64,000 bases of DNA from assembly GCA_022578605.1 (NCBI GenBank), contig MU394163.1:1-64000 (forward strand), written 5' to 3'. The notes beneath the pieces are model-generated. The model ran no database searches and was not told the DNA's origin. It worked only from the letters and a program-made list of their open reading frames with translations. This document shows positions 46,524 to 57,665 of this stretch, one piece after another (the stretch's first letter is position 1; each line of letters opens with the position of its first letter). The translations under genes were made by a program, and so were the position numbers. Source of the stretch: Camillea tinctor. Lineage: Eukaryota; Ascomycota; Sordariomycetes; Xylariales; Xylariaceae.

Positions 46524-48566
46524 TCACCAAACTACCGCTCCCCTAACGAACCCCTTAATAACGAGCTCCCGAATATTGCGGCTGAGGCACTTAAGGCGAT
46601 ATCCATTGAGCTGGCGGTTCTTATCACTCAACATCCCAACAAGATCGTCAAAATCGAAGTCCTCAAGTGGCGAAGCCGACGTCCCGCGTGATACCTTATC
46701 CAGCACGCGCCGTAATGCTGCCGCCCGGCACCGTGGGTCTCGGACAGCATCATCGAGTGTTAGCGCGAGGAGGGATTGCCTCGTTACATTGATTTCTTCC
46801 TCCCGTTCTCTACCTCCTTTCTCCCCATCTTCCGCTTTCATCCTCTTCACGATATCGACGTATTCATTTCTTAGCTCGCGCAGCGTCCACGGGGCGTCTT
46901 CGAAGCGATTGCTTTCCTCATCGTCTTCTTCTGCTCCGGATTTGACTCCCGCTCCTAGTCCCAGTGTCGGACGGCCCGGCCGCCATCGCCATACGTACGG
47001 GTTGAAGTCTCGCGTGAGCCAGCGGGGGAAGGCCTCAGGGCCGAGCGACCGCGGCACAGCGCGGGCACCATCCCAGCCCAGGATGGCGCGCACGGAGAGG
47101 TCATCGTCCGCGAGGATGATATTACGCATACTGAGATCCGGGTGCGCGAGGACGAATTTCTTCGTTCTCTGATCCCTGTTCTCGCTCATTCTCCTGCCGC
47201 TGCCATTCCCACTACCCACGGCTGACACCGAGGAGGAAGATGAAGATTGAGAGCCCATGTCCCCCGGCTTCTGCACATACCTCACTAGGAGGCGCAAGAG
47301 ACGATCAACACCCTCGCCCGCTTCAGTGACCGGAGGATATGCGTCTAGCATAGCGGTGTACGCGTCACGAGGATCGTCCCAGGGCCCGACACCGCGGTAC
47401 GCAGGGGTGCGTTCGCCGCCATCCTCGCCGTCAGCGAACCAGGCATCGATCATGGCCTGGATATCGAGCTCACGCAGGGGCCCCACAGCATCGGGGGTGA
47501 GGTTCCCCTCGCCGTCGAAGACGGGCGCGCCGCCGCGGTCGAACTCGTACCGGCGCAGAGGCAGCACGGTGCGGGCAACGTTCTCGAGGATGCGCGCACG
47601 CCGGTCCGCTAGCGCGGCCTCGTCCCCACCCGCTGCCGCGAGGTCGAACCACACGTCCTCCAGCCGCCGGCCGCGCACGTGCTCCATGATGAGGTAGGGA
47701 ACGTGGACGTCGTTGTGTGGCGAGCAGTCGGCATCGACGACCTCGGGTACGGGCACCGACGTCTCGGTCTTGAGCGTGTTTAGGAGTAGAGCTTCAGTGC
47801 GCAGTGTCTCGGCGCACAAGCGGTCCCATGTATCCGGGGTGCCGGCGGCGGGGATCTTGATGATCCAGGTAATAGGTCCTCGGCGGTGGTGCTCATCTCC
47901 GTGGAAGCGGATAATGTAGAAAACGTGAGCAGAGCCGAAGAAGGCTTCGCTGATTTGCGGTAGGGGGAGGGGCTGAGGCCGTGGTCGATTTTGATGCAGC
48001 ACTGTTAACCGCCGCTGCCTCCTCCGCTGCTGTGACTGTAGGATGTCAAGCGCCAGATGTGCAATGGCTTCCGTGTCGATTTGTGAGAGTATACCCGCAA
48101 AGTCACGGTGTTTCCGTTCCGTCTCTAGTTGAATTCGCTGCTGCTGTTCCGCTGTTATGACACCTTTTCCTCCTAGCCCCGTCGTCCAGCGACTACGGTG
48201 TTTATGGAAATCTACTGGTGCAGCGTGGGCTAGAGCATCTCTAAGACTAGGCAATGGTGGCGATCCGATGTTTCCCTGGACTGGTACCTGTGTGATCTTG
48301 GGTAGCGAAAGCTCAAGATCTTTCAGCGAGGCAAGTCCTCGCTTTATTTTTGCTGTATCTATCCCCCCAACATAATCAAAATGGGCTTGCCAGCTTTTCA
48401 CACGCCATGAGAGCCCCAGGATAAACGAGAGGTCAGCGTGGCGATCGCGAGCTACCTTTGTCAGCTCGTTCCGTCGTTCATATCGGACTCTGTCAACATA
48501 ACCTTTGACTGGTTGTTCGGTCATATTTTCTTTCTTTGGCAGGTTACGTATGTCGTCCTGACACAA
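46524..48566 (-). CDS. Aminoglycoside-phosphotransferase-fold putative kinase
   Basis: One uninterrupted frame of 680 residues; Met15 (48524) is an alternative start. The N-terminal third is basic and helical (QSQQRRRQRRLTVLHQNRP) with no known domain. From about 205 the protein-kinase-like fold begins: SAHVFYIIRFHGDEHH and WIIKIPAA, with the ATP-binding Lys, then TEALLLNTLKTETSVPVPEV and PYLIMEHVRGRRLEDVW (hinge). The catalytic loop is LAHPDLSMRNIIL (about 474, HxDxxxxN), with a divergent metal-binding Asp (ILGWDG). Acidic, Gly/Ser-rich insertions interrupt the C-lobe. Such APH-family genes are numerous in filamentous fungi and rarely characterised; resistance to antibiotics should not be assumed. 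GC is clearly higher than its neighbours (47000-47700). Confidence 0.75.
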   Translation of the reverse strand: MCQDDIRNLPKKENMTEQPVKGYVDRVRYERRNELTKVARDRHADLSFILGLSWRVKSWQAHFDYVGGIDTAKIKRGLASLKDLELSLPKITQVPVQGNIGSPPLPSLRDALAHAAPVDFHKHRSRWTTGLGGKGVITAEQQQRIQLETERKHRDFAGILSQIDTEAIAHLALDILQSQQRRRQRRLTVLHQNRPRPQPLPLPQISEAFFGSAHVFYIIRFHGDEHHRRGPITWIIKIPAAGTPDTWDRLCAETLRTEALLLNTLKTETSVPVPEVVDADCSPHNDVHVPYLIMEHVRGRRLEDVWFDLAAAGGDEAALADRRARILENVARTVLPLRRYEFDRGGAPVFDGEGNLTPDAVGPLRELDIQAMIDAWFADGEDGGERTPAYRGVGPWDDPRDAYTAMLDAYPPVTEAGEGVDRLLRLLVRYVQKPGDMGSQSSSSSSVSAVGSGNGSGRRMSENRDQRTKKFVLAHPDLSMRNIILADDDLSVRAILGWDGARAVPRSLGPEAFPRWLTRDFNPYVWRWRPGRPTLGLGAGVKSGAEEDDEESNRFEDAPWTLRELRNEYVDIVKRMKAEDGEKGGREREEEINVTRQSLLALTLDDAVRDPRCRAAALRRVLDKVSRGTSASPLEDFDFDDLVGMLSDKNRQLNGYRLKCLSRNIRELVIKGFVRGAVVW

Positions 48567-49640
48567 TGCATTATGGACATATCTTAATTTGAAGAAGAAT
48601 TAGATAGACATCGTTAACAGGAAAAGATAATACCGTAGAAACAAAGAAACTCGCTTTTCCATCTCCACGTGGGGCTTTCTAATCTTAAAGTGTGAGATTT
48701 TCCGTCTTCGGATAGTGGGAATGATATGTTTCAGTGTTTTGTAGTAGTTTTTCTATGAATGTTCTAACTGACCTCAGCTAGTGTGAGAACAGGTTTTTCT
48801 GTTTCCGTCATCTCTGTAAAAGCATGGCAATATGTCTAACGTTTTTAAATAAGTATGTTGCCGCCATTATACTACGCGTACAGCCCAATTCGAGAGCCTA
48901 ATGGGCCGCTCCGCCTAGATATAGGTTTGCCACATTCAAGATTTTGGCAAAACCGAACACTAATTTCCAAAGGCAATCAGCTCATATATAGTCCATGACA
49001 GGATTCTAGAGAATTGTGTAATGAACGACGTAGTATCAAAGAAGAACTTGAACGACTTTATTATGCATGATTATTTCTATTTCTAGATAAGCTCGCATTC
49101 AGTTGTTGCTTAAGCAGCTCTGATAGACAAAGAAGATTTCATGACACTATCCTTAGGGCTCTCACTTTAGTGAAATGTATTAAACATGAAGTAGTCTCAT
49201 AGCTTCTGGAAACATGTGATGACTGATCATGTATAGTCTCTACCTGGTTTCTACCCTAAAACACAATCTTGACTATTGGGCAATGTTGACTTTGAAACCA
49301 ATGTTCTCCTTCGAACAGGGTCCTTCATTCTACCAAGTGTGACGCAGCTTCGGGAGACTACTTGAGGAGCAGTTCGATATTTATTTACTTACTAAAATAT
49401 GCTTAGTCGTGTTCTTAAGCGATGAGGCACAAATTATAAATCTGTACGTGGTGCTGGCGTGACGTTACTTAAAGAGAGCTTGATGTTATTCTGTCAAGAA
49501 CTAAACAATGAAGCGCATACTCAAGAACCTTAATACTGTCTAAGAGAATGTTTGAGAATAGTTAAAGCACGAGCAAATCAACAAAAGGGTTCTTGGGACT
49601 TAATGGAATAGACAACAAAATCTGACACATCTTTCAAGTA
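48567..49640. other. Spacer, no gene recognised
   Basis: Balanced to AT-rich sequence with no convincing frame; includes the promoter of the APH-fold gene. Confidence 0.5.
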
Positions 49641-52460
49641 TCACCTTGTTCCATCTTCCCTCGCCATCTGATCATCCGAAAATCCCTGCTTGACTTCTTT
49701 CAGATAGTTTTCAAACTTGCTCGCCACCTTGATGACATGCTTCAACTGCTTATAGGAGAACTTTTCGCTGTCAAACTGTACCATCTGTCGTGCGGTTGTG
49801 ATGGCTTTGCGGATCTGCCCGCCATTCATCTCCTCTTTGACGAGCTCGTCGATATGGTCACCCAGTTCTTCGTAATCGACCTCTGTCTCACCTACATCCC
49901 TAAGCCGATTGAAAAAAATGCGCTAGATCTTACGACGCTGGGGTGTTGTAAGGTTTTCATAGTGAAGAGCCAGCTGGATACGGGACTTGAAAGCTTGGCC
50001 AAATGTACCGACACGATTGGATGTTAGGATTAGGATGCCATCGTAATATTCAAGGACCCGAAGTAATACTGAAACGAGAGCGTTACGCTGAAGATCTGTG
50101 AGGGTCCTTTCTTCTAGGAACACGTCGGCTTCATCGAGTAGAACAACTAACTACCCGTTAGCTAATGGCTTCTGTGACTTGTTCCTCTGAAGATCCCACC
50201 GCGCCCCCATATCTTCCCGAGTAGAAGAACCGACTCTATATACTGTGCTTGTGAGTTTGTACATGAAGTAAGACCAGACAAGATAACCAACCTTTTCAAC
50301 ATCTTCCGGCCTAGTACCAATGTCACCACATGTTACTCGATAAAGGGGCTTCTCTACTAGTTCCGCAACGCTAAATGAAATTTAAAACTCAATCCTTCAA
50401 TATGAGTTAATTTCTTTTATATGTGTTTACCTTTCTATTGTATATTGGCTGTGTATTTCGCTCTCGTGGGTTACTGGGATAATAAGTACTTGCCTGCTGT
50501 AAATGTTTTTCCCGTTCTAGGTCCACTGCGTTAACTTATCAGTCTCATTCGATGAGAATGGAGCAAAGTTTGAAAACTTACCCATGAAGCAATATGATTA
50601 GGCCATTGCCTTTGCCACTTATCAGATCTGTAGATTTTTCGGCCTTAATCTGATTGGATACAAGTGCTTTCACTAGATGCTTGGTCTCTTCGTCTATAAC
50701 GAGATTTTCAAAGGCCCTCTTGTTCCAGTCGACAGGTCGAATCCGATCAACCTCGATATCAACTCATTTTTTCAACTGCATATTATAACCAATCAGTGTT
50801 GAAGGGAACAAGTTCATCCTTCCGTCCTTCGGTGGGTTCTCCTGGATCATTGTATCGGCGTCAAGGTCGAGGAATGCCACGCTAAATGGATCATATGAGT
50901 CCTTTGGCTGCGACCTGATCGGTTCTGGATGTAGTCGCCTGTACGAGGAGAGATCAACCATGAATCTTTGATTCGCCTATTGATTCGTTAGTTTATATTC
51001 TGATAAAAAACATATGAGCTCACGAACACTGTCAAGGCCGTCCGCATTTCCCCCAGCATGTGAGTACCCTACGAACTGTCGTTCGCGGCAACGCTAGAAG
51101 TTGTGGCCCCTCCTGAGTAGGAGCTCCTTGATATCCTCTTTAGCATACTTTAGTGGGTACAAATCTAAAGTACTGATATCGACTTCGCCCTTGGTATAAG
51201 GATAAACAGTAAACCTGATTGTTTCTTGATTCTTGAGGAAATACCCATTGTAATCCAATTCCAGCCAGTTACTTGCCAGACTTCATAAATATCTTCCTCC
51301 TCTTTGCTAAAATAGGTAATAAGGGGTATTTATTAAAGTATAAGCACAATATATATTTGCAGCTATATGTATATAAAAAATAAGTTTTTCTTATTATTTA
51401 AGCATAAATAGTTACTTAATTAAGCAACTTTATAACTTCAATTTAACACTCTTCTACCTATTGTTCCTTAAGGTTAAGTGAGCCTTTATTTACTCTGTGG
51501 GAACTGGCATTATTGAAGTAAGTGGCAGCATGCAAAGCACTGCTCAGTGGCTGGTCTCCTTTCGTCACGCTGTAGGGTCCGAGGCATTGGGGCCAATTAG
51601 TAGCCATAAAAGCGGAAGAGCGGCTTTTTCATAAGATTTAAATGACTATAAACAAGATCTCGGGATGCCGTTTGACATATTGTCCCAAATCTCGCACGGG
51701 CATTGAGGACACTAAGCAATGTCTTGCTCTGTATGTTGCCATTGTGACTCGCTAAGATATGGCTGTCCTTTGACTTTGTGTATAGTTTTCCATGACGTTT
51801 GTTGAGTGGGTGGTTTATATGGTGCCAATTCTGCCCTGTTCTCTAGCTGCCCCCCTAGTTGGGCCTTGAGTACTTTTAGCTCGGCAGTTAATTCTTGGAT
51901 ACGGCCAGAAACCCTTTCTTCGTGTAGTGCTGGTGAAGAGCGCCCTTCTTCATAATTAACGTCACTTTATGAATTGACGTATAGTGCTTCACACGGGTCG
52001 ATGACCTAGTTATTTGAGGTGATGTATGCCACCCATTGTCACTAATACCACTAGGAACAAGTGTTGACCGTTTCCTAGGTCAGAAGACTTGGGCACGTCT
52101 GGTTTGCCGTATACGTCTGACTTGTCGTGTATAACCCTAATTCGTTTGAGCTCATCGATTAAAAGAACCTTTTGATCATCCTGATTATGTCTTTCGAATA
52201 CTTCCATCTACAACCCCCAGTTGGTGAGGGGGCTTCCTGGTTATCTTTGACGAATCCAGCTCTGTCTATAAGTTGGCTTTTCGGAGGGGGGGGTTATAGT
52301 GAATATTCTCGAATTTTCGACCTACAAAGAATCGTTCTCTGCCCGGCTGTAACTCGTCCTTAAACTGTAATAGGCCTCTAGATGAAGGTGGAAGAGTCCT
52401 AAGGTCCTCTATATTAGTTGTGACAAATTGACTTGTCGATAGGAGGAACACCCTTTGGCA
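49641..52460 (-). pseudogene. Inactivated AAA-family ATPase (fungal DUF7025-AAA type)
   Basis: Minus-strand fragments follow the order of a large fungal AAA ATPase. They are: a coiled segment and VLLIDELKRIRVIHDKSDVYG (52010-52207); NYLELD-like strands ending TLDLYPLKYAKEDIKELLLR (about 51120-51280); VDLSSYRRLHPEP (50764-50961); DRIRPVDWNKRAFENLV; a Walker A GPRTGKT split by an intron (about 50515-50595); Walker B LVVLLDEADVFLEERT (about 50110-50150); sensor ILILTSNRVGTF; and the C-terminal lid MNGGQIRKAITTARQM. In-frame stops occur at 51094-51096 (TAG), 50764-50766 (TGA) and 49923-49925 (TAG, where a Trp belongs), and the N-terminal half is largely missing around an AT-rich insert (51310-51470). 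The stops and the Gly-to-Arg change in the P-loop are all explained by G:C to A:T changes. The family is predicted to act as a chaperone-like ATPase. Confidence 0.75.
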
Positions 52461-53640
52461 TTAATATCAAGGTTTCTTGACACGAAAAGGTAAAGGCTGC
52501 CGTGGAGCTAGTGATACGATGATGGCTTGGCTCTCATAGCCTTCCTTGAACACCTATAAATTTTATATGGCGGTTACAAGAGGGGGAAACACAACCAAAG
52601 CGTCAAGCACCCGGTTTGGGTGGTCATATAAATACCAACTTATACAGTCCTACAGCAGAAATGACGCAGGCATGTCGTTAGTGAAACTCTACATAGTGTA
52701 TTCTGCAACCTGGTTGGTGCAGTTGAGGACAAGTAATGTTGCATATCCAGCCTACCTAGGTAGGCAACTAGGCAGAAAGACGTCAAATTGTCTGCAATTC
52801 CACAGCTACTCGGGCCAACCCCTTTTCAACAGTGGCCATGCCAACATCTTCAACAGTGAAAAAATAAAATGGAAAATTTGCGGAAGGGGGAAGATCCTTT
52901 AAATGATCTAGAACTAGATTTTAAGATTTCCAAGGACTATAGCCATTGTGCTATTTTTGGTAAAAATCATGGACTACCAACTTAGATGGGGTGAGCTTCG
53001 TTGAGTGTTGAATTCCATGTCAGGTATTTAACGCCTGCCCGCTAGGCTCTTCGAGCACCGACGCCCACTAAGTCCCCCCTGGCCCCCAAAAGGCTAGGTC
53101 AATAAATGTCCAGACAATAATAGCCTATTCCAAGCTTGTCGTTTCCCAAACATATGACTTTTTCTCCTTAGATACCCATGTCGTACCAGAACACGATTTC
53201 CGCCGACAATGAGTGTGACACCATCTCTATTCTCTCGGCTGGAGTGGTGATATAAGCCAGGCAATACTGACCTGTAAGTTAGCCATCCCTAAGTTACAAA
53301 GTCAAGGATTCGACTACCATAGCTTGATGAAATATACTCGGCGAGGTTTGGTAAAATATAGAACAGCACCTCAATATCTTGTTATCTATCCCCATATAGA
53401 ATGTAATTTGATTCTCGAGCGGTTTCGGGTTTATCAAAATAGGCTGAGTGATGCTGGTCCCTACTTATTTTCCCGAGAAGTGCTCTTTCTTGCCGATTAC
53501 CTTTCGCATTCGCAAACTTTTGAATGCTATCATTTTATGTAACCTCCATTATAGAACCGTAGAAACAGCACGAGAGGCCTTTATCATTGCCGTGGCATAA
53601 TTCCCGGCGTCACTCACTTCCGATCCGCGAACAGTGAAGT
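52461..53640. other. Spacer inside the degenerate region
   Basis: No gene is recognised. It may hide more of the two flanking decayed genes, but I could not align any frame to them. Confidence 0.4.
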
Positions 53641-55148
53641 TCGTAAGCAAGGCTTCAGAGATTAGCGATCTACAAAAAAAGTGGCAGAGGCACAACTCAA
53701 GTATGAAGGGAAGAATGAAGGGAGTACCAGCAGAAGGTGACTTAGAAAATTCTCAAAGAGGGTGACGCATTCTGGGACGATGCTAGATGTACTTGTTTCG
53801 CACCATCCAGAGTACGTGGCTCTGGTATGGGGAGCAATGAATTTCCTCTTTGTGGTATGTTGAAGACATTTCTCCAGATGACATAGACTGATTCTGCCAA
53901 TAGACAGTCATCAACCACGAGGCTTTAATATCATGCCTTGCCAAAGGGCTAGTGAAGATCGCCGATGCTCTACCTGTTGTTGAAGTAACTATATTCTTGT
54001 TCACTACCGAGAGGATGAAACTTGCGCTGGCAGAGATATATGCTAGTGTGATTTGATTTCTCGTGAGCGCATAGGACTGGTTCGAGGAGAATAGGTTTAC
54101 CAGGGGCCTACACTCAATAACAAGACCAAAAGAGTTGTGGTACAATGATTTGCTTGAGGATATAGAATCGTCAACTAGCTGCTTTAGAAATCTGGCCATG
54201 ACTTCATCGCAGGTCGAACAGCGAGATATGCACTTGTTGCTCATAAAGATGAAACAGATGATGATCAGTAGGTCTCATATCCTCGGTGATGCCGGGTGAA
54301 CTATGCTAACGCTCATCAGCACACCAACAGATCAACTCAAGCGCTCACTCACAGATCTACAATTTTCTCAGGTCCTTACGTTCCTGTCCAAATCGCCTCT
54401 CGAAAATCCGGATAAAGCTGTAAGTGACGCCTTACTCCTAAGAAATTGGAAGTGCCAAAGCTCAAAGATCATATATGATCCTTTTTGGCTCAGACCTCGG
54501 TTCCAAGCCTGGGCCCAGTCTCAAAAATCGTCCCTCATATTAGTTAAGGGGAGCTTTGGAAGTCGGCAGCACGTAAAGTACTTTCCCGCGAACGCTATTG
54601 TGTGTGCCCGAGAAGCTAATGATCCAGCTATCTGGGCGCTGAAAACGATGGACTCTATGTCGAGCGGCATATCCGTAGTGGAGTTGTTGAAGTATTTGAC
54701 CCATCAAACGTTGCAACATGGGCTACCACCTACGGAACGTTCCCTCTCATTGAGTTGCGCGCGATTCCAGAATGGTCGCACGCAAAAGGAGTGGTTCGAC
54801 ATATTGGCGGCTAGCTTGGCTAACTTGGAGTTAATCTACATAGCCGTTAATGTCGAGGTATTAGATTCGATGCCCTCAAATACAAGGGGTGGCTTATCTA
54901 TACTCGTGGCGTTTCTGAAACTGTTCGATGAGTTAGGGACGAGGTCACCAAAGACTGTCGTTAAGGTCGTGTTTGCCAGCTACAGGTCGCACATTTCGGG
55001 CCATATCACATATGAGATGAGGGACAATGTTATATATGTTGGCAAACAGAAAACTAAAACACCACGAGCAAATGGTAAAACGAGAGGCTTCCTGTCGGCG
55101 AGGGGTCAGATGGGACGTGGCCTAATCATCAACATGCTTCGACAATAA
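53641..55148 (+). pseudogene. Inactivated DUF7708/NACHT-type (STAND-like) protein gene
   Basis: The plus-strand frame MLDVLVSHHPEYVALVWGAM (from 53780), then after a 49-nt intron (53855-53903) TVINHEALISCLAKGLVKIA and GLHSITRPKELWYNDLLEDI, matches the DUF7708 domain that sits at the N-terminus of many fungal NACHT/ankyrin or NLR-like proteins. Stops at 53738-53740 (TGA), 54054-54056 (TGA) and 54072-54074 (TAG) all lie in that frame. After another intron (about 54270-54333) a long open frame continues with LTFLSKSPLENPDKAVSDAL, SSLILVKGSFGSRQHVK and IYIAVNVEVLDSMPSN, the region following DUF7708 in the family. It stops at 55148, so any NACHT repeats are absent. The 281-codon tail is still open, which suggests recent inactivation. 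Confidence 0.72.
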
Positions 55149-55248
55149 ATACCTTGGCAGATTTAGCCAGCTTTGTGGAACCCCTTCTCCCCTATCTCCT
55201 GATGAGAATCCTGAGCTTTACTCGTAACTCTTTTGCGACCAAAGTAAA

Positions 55249-56263
55249 TCACACACACACTCCTGACACATCCATCCATTCGGTACTCATACTACCCTTC
55301 GCAGACTCCTTTGCAGCTGCATCCGCAATCTTGTTCCAATCTCTTGGGATTCTCCAGAAGCGAATAGAGAGGCCATGTTCTTTCCACTTCTCAAACTCGC
55401 CTAGAAGCATTTCCCACAGGTCTTTGTTCTTGACATCCGCCGAACCACTCGTCTTCCACTCGTTCTTAACCCATGTCTTCGCCCATTTGGTGGACCCTTC
55501 GACTACATACACCGAGTCGGTAGCAATAGTCATGGTATTGAAGCCTTCCCCAGGCCAGTATTGGAAGCGGAGAGCCGCAATAACAGCACGAAGCTCAGCT
55601 CTGTTGCTGCTCTGGATGCCGTCGTCGCCGAAAGGCCCCTTACTCTCTAGCCGACCAGAAGTGACTAGAGGGTTGCCCGTCAGCCCGGGTCCGTGGACGA
55701 ATGCCCAGCCAGCTTTGGGATCTGGCTGGCCGTTGTTCAAGCATGCGCCATCAGTGAAGATGAGAACAGATCTGGGATCGTCGCGGTGGATATATCTAAT
55801 AAAATATATCAACGAGTTTGCTTAAGGAGATAGGTTGCTATAGCACAATGAAGGTTAGGGGTTTCCCTTGGACTGTTTCTTACCTGGACAATTTCGCATA
55901 AGTTGGTTGGCCACGAAACAATTCTGTTGGCATGATTGAACTCGTCCGAGGAGTGAATCTGGTAGGGATAACTTTGCCAGTGCCTCTTCTTGTTTCGGGG
56001 CCAAACTGGCTGGGAATTGTGTCGAGTATGGGATGGAAAACAGACATAGGGTCCTCATCTTCATCTTCTTCAGCATCCTCGATATCGCTAGAAAGGCCCT
56101 CATTCATAAAGCTGTAATCTGAGCAGCATTTTCCACAAACGACCAGACCATGTGGGCCGCAGACTAGTTTGCCGTTGGGCAACTCGCAAGGGCCCTCTTC
56201 ATCATCGCTATCGGATGGGTTAAGCGGGTACAAACCCTGAGCAAGATACCAACCGAGAGGCAT
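55249..56263 (-). CDS. RNase H-like protein with Cys-rich N-terminus
   Basis: Exons (complement) 55884-56263 and 55249-55795 encode 308 residues. The start at MPLGWYLAQGLYPL is preferred because an in-frame upstream extension would translate the 11-bp repeat into QPQYNPNTTPI-like junk. Residues 1-125 hold an acidic segment, a Cys cluster (VCGPHGLVVCGKCCSDYSFM) and a linker common to fungal RNase H-like proteins. Residues about 128-305 form an RNase HI fold with acidic catalytic residues in IFTDGACLNN, SNRAELRAVIAAL and ATDSVYVVEGS, and a C-terminal WNKIADAAAKES. It presumably cleaves RNA in RNA:DNA hybrids, but many fungal relatives are uncharacterised. It converges with the decayed DUF7708 gene 100 bp away. 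Confidence 0.85.
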
Positions 56264-56388
56264 TCTGTCTATAGATAGAGAGTATCTGTATCTAGGAAGG
56301 TAGTTACGGAAGATAGATGAAAAGGACTTAAAAGGGGAGGGGGGGAGGCTGAGAATCTTAGCCAGATGGGTGCCCAACACTGAAGGTA

Positions 56389-56443
56389 TATTGGGGTTGT
56401 ATTGGGGTTGTATTGGGGTTGTATTGGGGTTGTATTGGGGTTG
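56389..56443. repeat. 11-bp tandem repeat TATTGGGGTTG x5
   Basis: Five exact head-to-tail copies of TATTGGGGTTG, followed by a degenerate sixth. It sits about 125-180 bp upstream of the RNase H-like start on the opposite strand. Confidence 0.95.
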
Positions 56444-57147
56444 TATTTGGGAGGTTGGGGGAGGGAGGGGGGAGGGAGAGTGAAAGGAGTTGAAGAGCAA
56501 ATCTAAGTACAAACAGTTAACCACAACCGGGTTTGTTTGTAGGAAGTCACCAACCTACCCTATGAACCTAATCAACCAACCTAACTTAATGTACATAGTA
56601 CATATGGAAGCTGCCTACCTACTATGTACGTACCTACTATGTATGTAGTAGTGTGTAGATAGTGAATTGATGTGGATAATAATGTGGATAATAATGGTAT
56701 GGGAGATGATGTGGGTTGTAAGAATGATGGTTTCGCTAACTACAAAATAACCGATCAGATCCTTATATAGGGGCTACTGCCCCACAATAGGTAGGTACTA
56801 TGTAGTTATGGATCGTATACAACAACCCCGCCAACCCGCGATCTGAGGCAGGCACCATCAACCGATCTATGCATTTGACCATTGAGATGGACGGATATTC
56901 CAGTGCTAGTGGGGCTGCCAGCTGACACCACCTGTAGGTAGCAACCCACGCTCCCAAACCAAACTGAGACATCCCAGACAGCCACTGGCCCAGATTACCT
57001 ATCAAACCCCCCTTTTATGAGCTTATCTTGCATTGAGAAAATGTGAAAAGAGGAAAAGAAGAAGAAAAGAAAAGAAAAGAGGAGGGAAAAAGAGGGTTTA
57101 TTAAGGTTAAGAAATCTTTTCTTTTCATTTCTTTCTTGTACAAATCC

Positions 57148-57166
57148 TTTTTTTTTTTTTTTTTTT
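57148..57166. repeat. T homopolymer (about 19 nt)
   Basis: Uninterrupted T run downstream of the phosphatase gene. Confidence 0.9.
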
Positions 57167-57665
57167 GCCTAGAATACATCAACTCTAACCCTACCTGTCG
57201 AAAGGTTGATGACTTGCGTTAAAACTTTTGGAGAATATATGCCTCTTTATTACGGCCCTCCAACCCTTTTTGATGCCTTTCCTAAGTTACTATAGTTTTG
57301 ATGAAAGGGAGTAGACTAGACAGCCTACGAAGTCTAACTATCTATATTGGTATGCCACGAATAAACTGCAAAAGGAAGAATGCAACGGCCTGTCTTCCAC
57401 AGGCCGCACCCAGTCAAGTCGTGGCGCATTGCCATTACACAATCCCCTGAATGCTACCATAATGAAACCAACTCCAAAGAAGGATATATATATACCCATC
57501 CGATATTCCCCTCATTAGGGTCACAAGAAGGAATGTAGAACGCTACTAAACAGAGAACGCCACACATATCCGACTCCCCAATGTTTTCAACAGATAGCCA
57601 ATCCACTGCGTGCCGGTCTGCCACCAGTCGGAAACCCGGCCCATCACCCGTTTCATGACCAAGCA

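Larger units (their letters stand above)
56264..57665. other. Spacer with 11-bp repeat and homopolymers
   Basis: This is the promoter side of the RNase H-like gene and the 3' side of the phosphatase gene. Contains the 11-bp tandem repeat, TACCTA/TATGTA words (56605-56650), a purine tract (57040-57095) and a T19 run. No gene is recognised. Confidence 0.5.

Noticed and set aside
46576..47697. Ser/Arg-rich plus-strand frames of up to 198 codons
   Set aside because: Antisense shadows of the GC-rich APH-fold gene; Arg/Ser richness is the complement of its codon bias.
53783..54244. 153-codon minus-strand frame
   Set aside because: It is the antisense of the DUF7708-like sequence, whose plus-strand frame is recognisable despite stops.
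56264..56524. N-terminal extension of the RNase H-like protein
   Set aside because: It would encode the 11-bp repeat as low-complexity peptide and lacks conservation signs; the start at 56263 gives the family-like N-terminus.
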